Assembly (NCBI GenBank): GCA_031763025.1
Contig: JASSKH010000017.1
Coordinates: 5,737,361-5,801,360, forward strand
Source: Macrocystis pyrifera
Taxonomy: Eukaryota > Sar > Phaeophyceae > Laminariales > Laminariaceae
DNA length: 64,000 nucleotides
Direction: 5' to 3'
Shown here piece after piece: positions 22,672 through 34,697 of the stretch. The position numbers were made by a program, and so were the translations under genes. A model generated the notes under the pieces. The model saw only the letters and a program-made list of their open reading frames with translations. It made no database searches and was not told where the DNA came from. The stretch's first letter is position 1; each line of letters starts with the position of its first letter.

Positions 22672-23670
22672 CTACGGGGACGTGTTCAAGTTGGCAGAGC
22701 CAGCGAATTCAGCTCCGCGGGACTCGTCGACGTTGCGCACAATACCACGCACGAAGGGACTTCCTTGGTGCACTTGAAGACACCACGAGCCACGAACGGC
22801 TCCAAGAGCGGTAGTATACCGAGCAGAAGATAGCGCGAGCTTGACCGGTCCGGAGTCGTCCAGGAAGCGAACTACGTACTGTCCAGGAGTTGAAGTGTGC
22901 GCGGAATTTTGTCCGAGCCACTCAAGATGATATTGACCCTTGTACCAGAAGTGAGCGCCGATAGACAAGGTGGTGCCGCTGAACGGGCGAGTCTACGTTG
23001 GCTGGTCGACGTAGCTGTATCCAGGAGGCAGATATCAAATGATGAGGGCGCGTAGACGAAGGAGCAGTCCGGGATGCTAGGCGAGGGGCGCGGGAGCGAT
23101 GTTGTTGAGCGCAGCCGCTCTAGGGTCTCGCGGTCGATGGCCGCCTTGACCTTGCGAGATTTCTCCCGGGCATAAGAGGCGTTCGTTCGCTTTGGCACGC
23201 TCCGCGACTTCCAGTTGTTGTTGGAGGTGCGGGACGTGGGCCGCGGCAGACTCGACGGCCGAGCGGCATTCGTCGTCCGTGACAGAGGCGGCCTCTACTT
23301 TCGCACGAAATGCCGCGTCTTTGCGCGCTTTTGTGGCGGCAGCATCGGCGGCGTCGGCGACCGGATAGGCCCGATGAGTCGACGCCTCGTTGGCGAGGAG
23401 GCTGTCGCGGACGTGAGGTCGCAGCTCGGACCATTCCTCCAGGGACATGGAAGACATGTGAATGAAAGGAATAGGAGGCAGACCAGAATTATCTCCTGTT
23501 GGAGTTGGGGAAGCCTGGTCACTCCCCGCCGTTGCCCTAGAAGAACTGAGAGGGTCGCCACCGGTTGGAGCCGAGGCCGAAGGGATGTCCATGGCGGCGG
23601 GCAAAGAAGAAAGGTTGTCCGAGCCGACCGGTGATGACGTGTCTTCTTCGAGGAGCTCCAAGTCCGGCTC
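22672..23670 (-). mobile_element. LTR-retrotransposon fossil, gag-like remnant
   Basis: The minus strand encodes a Ser/Pro-rich acidic N-terminal part, a coiled-coil-like Ala/Glu-rich middle and a segment with RFLDDSGPVKLAL and GSWCLQVHQGSPF. I associate this arrangement with gag-type ORFs of heterokont LTR elements, from memory. No protease, reverse transcriptase or integrase was recognised and no LTR pair could be assigned. The remnant is broken by several changes and is old. Confidence 0.45.
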
Positions 23671-24079
23671 TTGACTCGGCTACGCGGTTGAACGACGGGT
23701 CCCGCTCATGGCAGACGAGGTAGTGTCCTGGGAAGCAGAGCAGGAGGGACCCAAACAAGCAGCCACAAAAGGAGAGGAAGGGTCGGTCGTCGTTAGTGCC
23801 AGTGTATTGCGTCGGACTCGAGCGGAAGTGCGACAATAAACGCCCGCACCGGCCACGACGTCCACAGCAAGAGGAAGTGCAGCGGCCGCAACGTCGTATA
23901 ATAATATAGGAGTGGAAGTATGTGATATTGCTTCTCGATTAGGACTACCTGCCTTCTTGTTTCCCTCTTTTTGCTAGAACGCATTTTGTGGAAATGTTGC
24001 ACGGCGCGTCCAGCCTTTCGAGTTCTGCGCGGCTACATTTATATTAACTGTTCGGTCGACAGAGTGTTGTTTACGGGGT

Positions 24080-24390
24080 GCATGTACGTGACGATCGTCG
24101 GCGAAAAGTCTACTTGTATGTCTTTTGTCATCTTTGACTTCACGGCAGCGTTTTATTTTGGTGTGGGTGTGTTCGCGACACGTCGAGGTCATCGCAAAAT
24201 CTGCGCGATGCTCGACTGTGACGTTTTGTTTATGTGTTTGCTTCGAAATAGCGGCAACAGCAGCATCTGCAAACAAGTAATATTCTACGCAAATATCGAC
24301 GTCGCGAGAGAATTGTCATACCGCCGGCCAACCTTTTGTTATATGGTAAAATCCTAGGGAACAGCGGGGCAACCCTTGCCCTGCCCTACA
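24080..24390 (+). repeat. Arm 1 of a diverged inverted-repeat pair
   Basis: This matches the reverse complement of 26465-26765 over about 300 bp, including a cgacacgtcgaggtcatcgc segment, ttcgaaatagcggcaacagc and a GGCAACCCTTGCCCTG end. It lies next to the gag-like fossil and may belong to a terminal region of the same or a related element; that link is inference. Confidence 0.6.
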
Positions 24391-24915
24391 ATAATAATAT
24401 AGGAGTGGAAGTAGCAGGAGAGGCATAAACTGGAGGCATGACATGGGCGGGTCGTGAAAATGCAGTTCCATCCAGGATGAAAGAATCCGTATCGCGCGAA
24501 ATAAATCGGCGAGCGAAGGGGGTGACCCATCACCCATTAAAAAATCGGGAGGCGTGATGGATGGAGCCAATATACGCGGGGGATATCCGAAGAGCGCAGT
24601 AGATAATTCTCCTCCGTCCGAAAAGTGTTCGGGACGCGCAAAAATAATTTTGCGGCAAGCGAAATTATGTCGGGTGCTCATTCGATAATTCTGTGGTGCC
24701 CGAAAAATATACAGGACGCTCCACAAATAGGTCTGGATCACGCGAAACATATTCAGCGTGCAGGACAGATGTCCCGAATGATCGCTAAAAAGTAATCATC
24801 GCGCCCTGCGACAGGACGCGACATCAATTCGCCAGCAGTGGGTGGTAAATCGATGCCTCTCGAAAAATACGAGGAGTGACGGATTCCGCCGCGGAAAGGA
24901 AATACCATGCCCTAC

Positions 24916-25024
24916 TATTACGGGGGTCCATTGTTAATAGGACCTATGGCACACATAAAAACCTATATATTTACCTATTTTTGCTAGCAATATTTTGTCC
25001 TATTAACTATGGTCCCCCGTAATA
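24916..25024. mobile_element. M1 MITE
   Basis: Left TATTACGGGGGTCCATTGTT, right AACTATGGTCCCCCGTAATA. The right end abuts the tRNA-like repeat starting near 25030. Confidence 0.88.
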
Positions 25025-25029
25025 GAGGG

Positions 25030-25265
25030 GCTATTCTCAGTTTGTAAAACTGAGTCCCAATTTTTTTGATATTTTGCAAGTCTGTCCGTCTGTCCGCATG
25101 CCTTCTCGAACTTATATTAGTACGTTCCCATGATCGATATGTAAGGTCGATACGTATGATATTCGTACGACGTATTCGACTCTTGTGGACCTTATGTTCT
25201 GAAACATACCATGCTGCCATGCAATACTTAACCATAAAATACATCCACCACACCATCATACCATA
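25030..25265 (+). mobile_element. tRNA-headed repeat (family E), second copy
   Basis: Shares GAGTC, a CTGTCCGTCTGTCCG stretch, TATGATATTCGTACGACGTA and GAAACATACCATGCTGCC with 27490-27735. The D-arm is degraded. It is also followed by CATACC-rich sequence. Confidence 0.55.
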
Positions 25266-26094
25266 CCAACATAACATATCACACACCGTGTTTTTTTTCC
25301 ATACAGTCTATCAAACCGTATCATCATACCATACCAACATACGATATCACAAACTGTTCCACATCGCACACCATGCCACACCGTACCGTACCACGTGCCA
25401 TACCATACCCACACTGCTGTACCATCACCATCATTGAGATGGGAGATGGGTGGTCATTAATAATATTATTCACTGTAAAGCAGGGCCAACGATATGCGTT
25501 GCTCTGCTGTTCCGCAGGGTGTACTGCTAGATTATGCAGGTAGGTTGGAAGCTCGGAAGAGAAGGCCGATGCGGTTTTTGGTGTTGGTGTTTGGTTTTTC
25601 ACCCTTCCTCCGTGTTTTTCTTTTTTCATTTTTTCGGGCGTACATATAATACCATGGACATGTTCCTGGTAATATTTGGTAGCAAGGGATACGGAATGAT
25701 ACACTACAGCTCCTTAGTACCGTTTCCTTACGAACTGTTACTACTGCCGTGCGCCTTATTTCGTGCTTGTTTGTTTTATCTTATCGGCATGTAGTTTTTT
25801 GTTTCAGCCTGTTTTTGTGTGATGACCACAGGCAGGATTTCATATTAGTAATAATGTGAGAAAATCACAATCATCAGATGGGAGAGAACGACCTTAGAAA
25901 TATTTGTATACACCTGGTAGATAGATAGATGCCTTCTCCAAACTAGCAGAGTGACCCATCATTAAGGTCCTTCCCGTAAAAAAAAATGACTCACTGTTGT
26001 TGTACAACAGTAGATGTTTTCCCGAGATGAGCCACTGACCATTAAAATAAGGCCTTCCCCTAAGGATGGACCGCTTTCGACGCTGTTATCTATA

Positions 26095-26310
26095 TGCAAG
26101 ACGCTCTGTATCACAAGCGCTTCTTGTTAATATTAAGATGCAGCTCAATTTCCATGCGAATCGCCCGACACCTCAAGGCGCTTGGCACTGAGTGTAAGCA
26201 ATGCCTGCCGGGTCGGTCAAAACCCGACCTGCTCAGTCCCGGCATTGCAGGGATGCGAGGGTCTATTGTCGTACGACTACGGCCAATCATGATATCGAGT
26301 ACACCCCCTA
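26095..26310 (+). repeat. Element A, partial, diverged
   Basis: TATATGCAAGAC to TATCGAGTACACCCCC. The region matching AGTAGGATGCAGC reads TTAATATTAAGATGCAGC, another TA-rich micro-variant. Confidence 0.72.
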
Positions 26311-26464
26311 AGGATAGGGTGGTCCTTTTCATGCCTTTCGGAGTGACCCGTATTAGATGTCTTCCCGAAAGCAGAGAATTAACTATTGTTTGGCCTTCTC
26401 GTAAGGAAAGAGTGACCACTTTTAGATGCCTTTCCGCAAGGAGAGAGATACTATACTATAGAGC

Positions 26465-26765
26465 AGGGCAAGGGTTGCCCTGCTGTTCCCTAGGTGTTAC
26501 CATATAATAAAAGGTTGGACGGGGATATGGAAATTCTCTCGCGACGTAGACTCTTGCCACGTAGAATATTACTTATTTAAAGATGCTGTTGTTGCCGCTA
26601 TTTCGAAGCAAAAAACCAAAACATAATATCACACAGTCGTATCGCGCAGATTGCGATGACCTCGACGTGTCGCGAACACACCCATACCAAATAAAACGCC
26701 GCAGTAAAGTCCTAGATAACAAAAAACATACAAGTAAACTTTTCGCCAATGATCGTTGCGTAAGG
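26465..26765 (-). repeat. Arm 2 of the diverged inverted-repeat pair
   Basis: This is the counterpart of 24080-24390 in opposite orientation, about 2.1 kb away. The end at 26465 (gagcagggcaagggttgccc) is itself a short palindrome. The copies differ by scattered substitutions and short gaps, so the duplication is not recent. Confidence 0.6.
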
Positions 26766-26889
26766 AGAGAGATACTGTAATTATGATATTCCTTCCCGTA
26801 AAAAAAGGAGAGACGGACTATTGTTCTGGGCGGTAGAAAACATCTAGCGGTTAAGACACAGCAGGATGCAAACCAACCGTGTCCGAATA

Positions 26890-26985
26890 CCCCCCCCGTC
26901 CCGGCATTGTAGGGATGCGAGGGTCTATGGTCGTACGACTACGGCCGTGCATGATAATGAGTACCCCCCCCTCCCTCCCCCCCCC
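26890..26985 (+). repeat. Element A 3' end with C-tract
   Basis: GTCCCGGCATTGTAGGGATG to AATGAGTACCCCCCCC, followed by C/T-rich sequence. Confidence 0.72.
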
Positions 26986-27489
26986 TCTCTTCCCCACCCC
27001 CTTCCGCCTTCGTCGCTCTCCCCCCCCCCCCCCCCCATAATCCATCCCCCGCATGAGCTAGAATAAACTCCTCCTCGTCCTCCTCCTCGGCTTTCTTCTG
27101 CGCTTCTCATCGCACTGCTAACTTATCCCTGTTAATAACAACCGTATACACCTCTTCGTGCGGGCCAACTACTTAGAAATAGTGAGGGGTCAATTGATCA
27201 GTAGTACTTAGTACTAAAAGGCTTACACCTATTACCAGTGAACTATTACCGCCTTCGGGACCTCCGAGGTAACGACCGAAAAAAAACGGTGTCACCCAAA
27301 CCGTCTACGATCAGCGTCAGCGCCCAGCAGCAGCGTACGGGCAGGATAATGTTGCGCCTGTGCTGTACGAGCCCCTCCCACTTTTAACTCAGGGACACCA
27401 AAAATATGTATCTAAATCCCACAAATCAGGCAGCGACCGTTGCTGTAATCGTCACTTTTTTACCCGCCAATCTTCCCCGCTCAAGTCCC

Positions 27490-27735
27490 AAGATGGTTAA
27501 TTTCTCAGTTGGTAGAGCTGAGTCTCTGTTTTGGTAAATGTAAATCTGTCTGTCTGTCTGTCTGTCCGTAAGGCTTATATTTTCGAACAAGTTCCAATGG
27601 CCGATATATAAGCTCGTTACAGATGATATTCGTACGACGTATTCCTTGCGGACCTTGTATACTGAAACATACCATACCACCAGGCAAATTTAGCCATATA
27701 ATACATCCACGACATCGTACCATGGTACCATACCG
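27490..27735 (+). mobile_element. tRNA-headed repeat (family E), full
   Basis: Starts with a canonical D-arm (TTTCTCAGTTGGTAGAGC), then a (CTGT)n stretch, GATGATATTCGTACGACGTA and GAAACATACCATACCACC, and passes into a CATACC-rich array. No good box B is seen. Confidence 0.55.
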
Positions 27736-27814
27736 CAAACGCACCATACCATACATGGTTTTTTCCCGTATCATACCGTCAACACATACCATACCACATA
27801 CGGTGGCTTTCCCA

Positions 27815-27935
27815 TATTCCCATATACCATACCACCAACATATCCCACATCCAATATTCCCATATACCATACCACCAACATATCCCATATCCCTTATTCC
27901 CATATACCATACCACCAACATATCCCATATCCCAT
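27815..27935 (+). repeat. CATACC-rich minisatellite, three 41-bp units
   Basis: TTCCCATATACCATACCACC with AACATATCCCAT repeats three times; looser CATACC repeats extend back to 27670. Confidence 0.75.
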
Positions 27936-28151
27936 ACCGAGTTGGGGAGACGTCTATACACCAGACCAGGTGCCTGCTACTGCTGTAGTGCCGTCTTGTT
28001 GTGCAAGGGTGGCGATGAATACAAGAGTTGGCTCAGACGCCCATACCGAGTTGGGGAGACGTCTATACACCAGACCAGGTGCCTGCTACTGCTGTAGTGC
28101 TGTCTTGTTGTGCAAGGGTGGCGATGAATACAAGAATTGGCTCCGACGCTT
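27932..28151 (+). repeat. 110-bp tandem duplication
   Basis: Two near-identical units from CATACCGAGTTGGGGAGACG to TGGCTC(A/C)GACGC, including CTGCTACTGCTGTAGTGC. Only a few substitutions separate them, so it is recent. Confidence 0.85.
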
Positions 28152-28194
28152 GGGTCCTACGCTCAGTGCAGCGCATTGGCTGCTGGTGTGCACG

Positions 28195-30345
28195 AAATAA
28201 ACGAAAAACATTATCTACGAGTACTACTACTGCTGTATCCATCTCGAATGGCAAATCATGTTTTTTGTTTTAGGTTTGGGAGGATACCGCACGACGCCGC
28301 CGGCAAGCTCTTGCCCCCTAGAGCATGCATCCACCTCATTGCTTCGAGCCCGTCATCTATACTAGTTGATCTTTCCCGCCACCGAGCGGGTTGCCCGTGG
28401 GCTTAGTCTCTGTCGAGATCGAGCGTCTATCGTCTATCGTCGCACGAGCAGGTCTTTTACAGTTACTGTACAACAAACGTCTATCGTCTATCGGCGCACG
28501 ATCAGGTCTTTTACAGTACAACAAACGTGTCGAATGAATGGCTAAAAAAGGACTTCTTTTCAGGTTTGGGAGGATACCGTTGGACGCCGCCGGCAACCTC
28601 TTGCCCCCTAGAGCATGCATCCACTTCATTTCTTCGAGCCCGTCATCTATACTAGTTGATCTTGCCCGTCACTGCGCGGGTTGCCCGTGGGCTGAGTCTC
28701 TGTCGAGATCGAGCGTCTATCGTGTAACGTCGCACCAGCTGAAATATTACTTTTTTGGTGTACTTCGCGTTTCCATTCGCACACTATAGCAGGTCTTTTA
28801 CAGTGCAACAGGAGCGGGTTACTTTTTGTGCCACAGCAAAATTATCGACGAGTACTACTGCTGTAGTGCAGAGTGCTGTGTATTTCTCGAATGGCAAAAA
28901 AAACGCTTTTCGTCTATCAGTACAACAAACGTCTCGAATGGCAAAAAATGGGCTTTTTTTCAGTTTTGGGAGCATACTGTAGGACGCCGCCGGCAACCTC
29001 TTGCCCCCTAGAGCATGCATCCACTTCATTTCTTCGAGCCCGTCATCTATACTGGTTGATCTTGCCCTCCACCGCGCGGGTTGTCCGTGGGCTGAGTCCC
29101 TGTCGAGATCGAGCGTCTATTGTGTATTGTCGCACCAGCTGAAATAATACTTTTTTGGTGTACTTCGCGTTTCCATTCGCATACTATAGTAGGTCTTTTA
29201 CAGTACAACAGGAGTGGGTTACTTTTTGTGCCACAGCAAAATTATCTACGAGTATTGCTGTAGTGCTGTATCCGTCTCGAATGGCAAAAAAAATGCATAC
29301 TATCGCAGGTCTTTTACAGCAGCGAAAGGAAAAAAAATAGGCTTTTTTTCAGGTTTGGGAGAATACCGTAGGACGCCGCGGGCAGCAGTGGATTACTTTC
29401 TACTTTTCGCCTTTTTTTGTTTGCGATCCTCATCGTATGTTTCGGTACTCGCAAATAATAACCCGCCAGTTGAAAATACATGTCAATCTATCGAATGTGT
29501 AACAACCCACAAAATGTTTTTCATTGGCCAACAAAGCGTCGTCATTCGCATACTACAGCAGCAGTAGAGCCTGGTATCAGTATAGGGCTACCCCATATAT
29601 ACCTCCTATACGATATGATATTTCCATAGTACTTGGTCATGTTTTTTGCCCCCTAGAGCATGCATCCACCTCGTTTCTCATTTGGCCAACAACAACTTTG
29701 CATACTATAGCACAAGCAGGTATTTTACATTACAACAACAGGAGTGGGTTACTTCTTGTGCGACAACAAACTTATCTACGAGTACTATTAAAAAATTGCA
29801 TACTACTAAAAAATTGCATACGAACTATCGTAGGTCTTTTACAACAACAGCAGTTAGTTGATTACTTTCTGCTTGTCGCCTTTAATTGTATTTTGCGATC
29901 CTCGTCGTATGTTTCGGTACTCGCAAAAAGAATGACCCAAAATCGCATGCTATCGTAGGTCTTTTACAACAGCAGTTAGTTGATTACTTTCTACTTTTCG
30001 CCGTTATTTGTATCTTGCGTTCCTCATCGTTTGTTTCGGTATTCGCAAAAAATAATAACCCGGCAGTTGAAAATTCGTCAATCTGTCGAATGTGTAACAA
30101 CACACACAACAAAAAATGGGCTTGTTTCAGGTTTGGGAGGATAATGTAGGACGCAAGCTCTTGCCCCCTAGAGCATGCGTCCACCTCAGTTCTCGTTTCG
30201 CCAACAACTATTTCGCGGTACAGAGATCTCTTGTCAATCTGTCGTTTACTTGTTGTAATAAACAACCGACATGTTTTGCTTTGGCCAAGAGAGCGTTGTC
30301 AGCTTTCTGACTGATTGTTGGAGATCTCTCCCCGATCATGTTTCG
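28195..30345 (+). repeat. 2.1-kb tandem array of about 300-400-bp units
   Basis: The core (GGTTTGGGAGGATACCG, GGACGCCGCCGGCAA, CTTGCCCCCTAGAGCATGCA, TCTGTCGAGATCGAGCGTCT) is near complete at 28271, 28561 and 28961 and partial at 29349, 29650 and 30128. Spacer modules (AGGTCTTTTACAGTACAACA; ATTATCTACGAGTA) are shuffled between units. The reading frame is not kept across units, so I do not call genes here. Confidence 0.8.
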
Positions 30346-30894
30346 TTTTTCATTGGCCAACAGTCTTGTATTTAGCCCTGCAACCCCAATTACACCTCAA
30401 TGATATCGATCCCATTGCTGTGGTACTGGTGCGGGTGCTCGTGCCGTCTTCGTGTGCTGCTGCTCGATATATGTCCCCGCCGAGTACTATAACAAGTGGT
30501 ACCGATAGTCAACAAGTAGACGCTCTGTCTGAGCCAAACACAGCACTCTGGGGTTCCGTCTGTGCTGGTCCCGACTGGCCTCTCCCGTCACTCTCAACAA
30601 CTCCACCTGCGACTTCACAAAAAAAGAGACAAGCAAACTGAGAACAGCGCTCGAATGCATTTCATCGAGGGCGACAACAATTCAACTATTACCAGTCCCT
30701 TCGGGACTTGGAGTGGGGGGAAGGGGGATGCAAAAAAAAAGTAACGGTTACAGGTTAAAACATCGGCCATAAAACAAACCAGCCCCGGGTGGTTTGCTCA
30801 GCGAGGTAAATAGGAGGGGGGGGTGTACCCGAGCTCGGCTGCAATGCAACAACATCTCCGACAAGGCACGCCTCATCGCCCCCCCCCCCCCCTC

Positions 30895-31146
30895 CTCAAT
30901 CAATTCGAAGCTGTCATCCATATGCAAGGAAGCGCGGTCCTTGTCAGAATGCAGTTCTCATCCTTCATGCGACTCGCCGAACACACCTCACGTTTCGCTT
31001 CGCGCTCGGAGCAAGCAATGGCTACCTGGTCAGGTTAAAACCCGACGTGCTCTGTCCCGGTGTTGTAGGGGCGCGAGGGTCTATGGCCATATACGAGTAC
31101 GGTCGTGCATGACATGAGTACACTCCCCCCCCCCCCCCCCCCCCCT
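30895..31146 (+). repeat. Element A, partial, with C-tract
   Basis: From CATATGCAAGGAAGC to ATGAGTACACTCCCCCCCCC; the C-run exceeds 20 bp. Another C-run precedes it at 30880. Confidence 0.75.
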
Positions 31147-31653
31147 TCCATCCTCCATCTCCCAAAAAGTGCGCCCACTTCATTCAATATGATCGACATA
31201 AAGCTGCTGGTAGTATTCAGCAACAGATCAGTCTGTTCGTAAATCTAAGGTGCTTTTGGGCTTATTTTAGTGGCTATATACATTTTTTTTATATCTAAAA
31301 ATGCGCCTCATATTTACGATCGTAGTGATACGAACTATACCGGCATATATATACCGAGGAAGTGATAAGCCACCTGCCTGCTGCGCGCTCACACTGTTAC
31401 GGGAGGGGCATAGCAATCAGAACCCACGATGGACCCCAAAAACATGCATCCCCCTTATGTTTACACACAATACTTGGTTCTTTATGATTATTACTGGATG
31501 TTTTCCCATAGCAGGCGGTGTGAGAAGACCACATCTGGCATGGTTCTGGTCACTACACCTGGGAGTCTGGGAGTGCAGGGGGGGGCGTACCCATTTGTTG
31601 CCCGCCTTATTCATTTGGCCATTGACCACGCATCCCTTTCGAGACGGAGCAGT

Positions 31654-31656
<3 letters not shown>

Positions 31657-31695
<39 letters not shown>

Positions 31696-31696
31696 C
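31657..31696 (+). repeat. Poly-G tract, 40 bp
   Basis: An uninterrupted G-run flanked by GGAGCAGTGGA and CTAACGTCCC; not next to a recognisable element A. Confidence 0.9.
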
Positions 31697-31944
31697 TAAC
31701 GTCCCAGCTGTGACAACGGTGACACCACAGCATTTCAGCCCTGATCGCCAAAAGAAAAAGATGGTATAATCGGAGATCGCGCATTGGCTCCTTGACCGAC
31801 CGTCCCTGACACTACAACCCACACAATAAGCCAATAAAAGACCGGTCTGCCACAGCTGTAGTATATTTGCCAAACAACAGCGTGTGGTTGTATACCAGGT
31901 ATACCTTTTCCACATACAAGGCAGAGCAGCCTGCTTTTAGAGTA

Positions 31945-32280
31945 CCAAATCAATCGCACACGAAACGCCACCAAATCCACCGCGCACGAGTCGTTACCAA
32001 ATCCACCGCAAAGGAGTTGTCGCCACCAAACCAATCGAACGTGAAACGCCACCAAAAGTCCAGCGCGCACACGAATCGTCACGAAACCGACCACTCACGA
32101 AACGCTACGTGTATGAAGCATACACCAAATCGACCAGCCGACACGAACCACCAATTTTACCAAATAAACCCAACCAGCTGCTTCACGAGACTTTACCAAC
32201 ATATATTTCAACTAGCTGCACATGAAACGCCACCAAATCCACCGCACACGAAACCCCACCAATTCAACCGCCCCACGAAA
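31945..32280 (+). repeat. Degenerate 26-bp minisatellite
   Basis: Variants of CACGAAACGCCACCAAATCC recur about a dozen times with substitutions. Confidence 0.65.
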
Positions 32281-32389
32281 CACGTGTCTCTACATATACA
32301 CGTACACTAGCGGCATTCTCCTCAGGCAGGCCAGCCCTTACGAAAGAGCTCCACAAGAAACCCAGTCTCTTCTTCCCAGTGACCCAACA

Positions 32390-33070
32390 AACTCGGGAGC
32401 GGTGATGCCGAAGGTAGCGCGGAAAATACAGCGTTTATCAAAACACCAGCCAGAGATTTCCGGAAAACTACACAAACCCGGGGGCGGTTCGACCTTAAGT
32501 TATTGGGAACACACCCCTTTCTCAAAACTCAGCCTTACACGTCCGGGAAAATGAGGAATTCGGGAGCGGTTTTACTCAAGTTCGCGTGGAACACGTCCCT
32601 CTCTCAAAACTCAGCTCTACGTCACCGGGGAGACAATACTTTCGGAAGCGGGTATACCCAAGTTAGTGTGCAACATACCTCATTCTGGAACCTAAGCCTC
32701 AGACTTCCGGAGGAATGAGAAATTCGGGAGCGGTTTTACTTGGGGTGGAACACAACCCTTTCTCAAAAACTCAACCTTAGATTTCCGAGAATGTACCTTC
32801 GGAAGCGGTTATACCGGAGTTAGTGTGGAACACGCCCCATGCTCAAAACCAAGCCTTGGATATCGGGGGAAACGAGAACTTCGGGAGCGGTTTTACTTGA
32901 GTTTGTGTGGAACACATCCCCTTCCCTAATCTCAGCTTTACATTTCCGGGAAAATAGTGATTTCCGGGAGCGTTTTGGAACACACCTTTTCTCAAAATGA
33001 AACCTTTACATTCCTGGAAAGAAAGGAATTCGGGAGCGAAGGTAGTGTGGAACACGCCTTTTTTATCAAG
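32390..33070 (+). repeat. Minisatellite, 70-95-bp units, about 8 copies
   Basis: Units contain TTCGGGAGCGGTTTTACT, GTGTGGAACACGCCC, CTCAAAACTCAGCCTT and TTTCCGGGAAAATG; spacing and sequence vary. Confidence 0.8.
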
Positions 33071-33274
33071 TAAGCATCCCGGTTGCTTTCAAGAGGGCCG
33101 GTACTGCATGGAGCAAGCACGGATGGTGCGATGCAGCGGTAGTGGCGGCAGCGGCGGCGGTGGCGCATATCGCATGCATGCACGCCGGGAGAGAACTACT
33201 CACCGCTCGCCTTTTTTTGTCGGCGTCCTCGTCTGCAAATAATATGCAAGTGCCCCCGAATCCCCCCCTCCACT

Positions 33275-33505
33275 GGTTCAACGGAGCACACCTGAACCAG
33301 ACCAAACCAAACCGAACTGAATCGGGCAGACCCGAACGGAACCGAATCAAAGGCAAAACCCAACGGAAACGCACGGAAACGAACTGAACGGAATGGGACC
33401 GAACGGGACGGAATTAATCCGAACCGAACCGAACCGAACCGAACCACCTTAACCAAACCAAACCAAACAAAAGGAGCAAAAACCAAACCGAACCGAACCG
33501 AACCG
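33275..33505 (+). repeat. CCGAA pentanucleotide tract
   Basis: Degenerate at the left, becoming a near perfect CCGAACCGAACCGAACC run at 33417-33445 and again near 33486. Confidence 0.8.
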
Positions 33506-33509
33506 CTTC

Positions 33510-34430
33510 ACTACGGTCGCTCGCACACCTGGACCATTAACCAACAATCAACCAATCAATCTGTAGAATGAAGTCAATCAAACAGTGAAGTAAAATAAAC
33601 AGCACAACCCACATGTACTTTGGTACCAAAAACTAAGAACCTACGTACTCGTAGCTGCCGCTGCCGCCGCTACCGTTGTTGCTATTATATCGGGGTCATA
33701 ATTTGACTGATCGATCGCTTTCACCTACTGGAATCACGCCGCCGGCCAAAAATGTTCCCCTCTGGAACGAAGTTCACACTATTAGACTATTAATAAGCCA
33801 CCAATAGAACTACAGTTGTACAGTATAGGTGCTACTACCGCTGCTGGGCTGTATAATGTATGACACGCACGAGTGCATACTCTAAAAATTGAGGAAAAAA
33901 AAAAAACGAGGCAGAACCCGAAAGCATCTCCGTGTACACGTCTCGTCCCGCGTCTCATCCGTCCAGACTACGAACACATCATCTTTCACCGTGCATTCGA
34001 CTGGTCACACAAAAGCCGTAAAAAAAACACTCCGTAAGCACCTCGTGAGAAAAAAGAACACACGCACACAAAACAAATACAGCAAAAAAAAGCTAAACAG
34101 AAGTAAAAGATGGCGCCTAGAACCCAAAACATAACACAATACCAACAAGAAAAAAACGAAAAAGAAAGAAAGCACACCAGGTACAACACTTTAGTACCAG
34201 GTAGTGCGTTTATACTGGTACGTCCCCAGTTTACTGGGATCGGCTACAAGCAAAGGCCCAAACGTGTCCGTTACACGCCAAAGTCGCCATAAAACGGTAT
34301 ACCGGTGGTTGTCACGTGAATTGACGATAGAAAATCAGCTAAAAGCCCAGCAAACCAAAAAGGGAGATACCATTTTCTGAAACGGTATACCATTTTCCGC
34401 CTAACGGCTCACGACTCCGAAGAGTTGTAC
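33510..34430. other. No recognised feature
   Basis: A-rich on plus (33890-34190) with TACCAGGTA-type motifs near 34160-34202. Confidence 0.35.
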
Positions 34431-34466
34431 TGGGATGTGAACTTCCTCAGTTGTTATCTCTCCCTA

Positions 34467-34468
<2 letters not shown>

Positions 34469-34509
<41 letters not shown>

Positions 34510-34667
34510 CCGCCGCCGCTTTCGCTTCGCGCTTGGTGCAAGCAATGTCTGCCTGGTCGGTGAAAACCCGACGTGCTCCGTCCCGGCATTGCAGGGATGC
34601 GAGGGTCTATGGTCATACGACTACCGCCACGCATGATAATGAGTACACCCCCCCCCCCCCCCCCCCC
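34469..34667 (+). repeat. Element A fragment between two C-tracts, near the transporter 3' end
   Basis: A 39-bp C-run (34469-34507) is followed by CGCTTCGCGCTTGGTGCAAG and the family 3' end, then AATGAGTACA and a second C-run. It lies just downstream of the transporter stop and could fall in its 3' UTR. Confidence 0.75.
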
Positions 34668-34697
34668 GCTGCCCCCGTTCCCCCGATCCTCTTTTTC

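Noticed and set aside
28195-30345. CRISPR-like array
   Set aside because: Units are hundreds of bases long with variable modules, and the context is eukaryotic.
31396-31520. Another M1 subfamily c copy
   Set aside because: TTACGGGAGGGGCATAGCAAT resembles a left end, but no matching right end could be placed.
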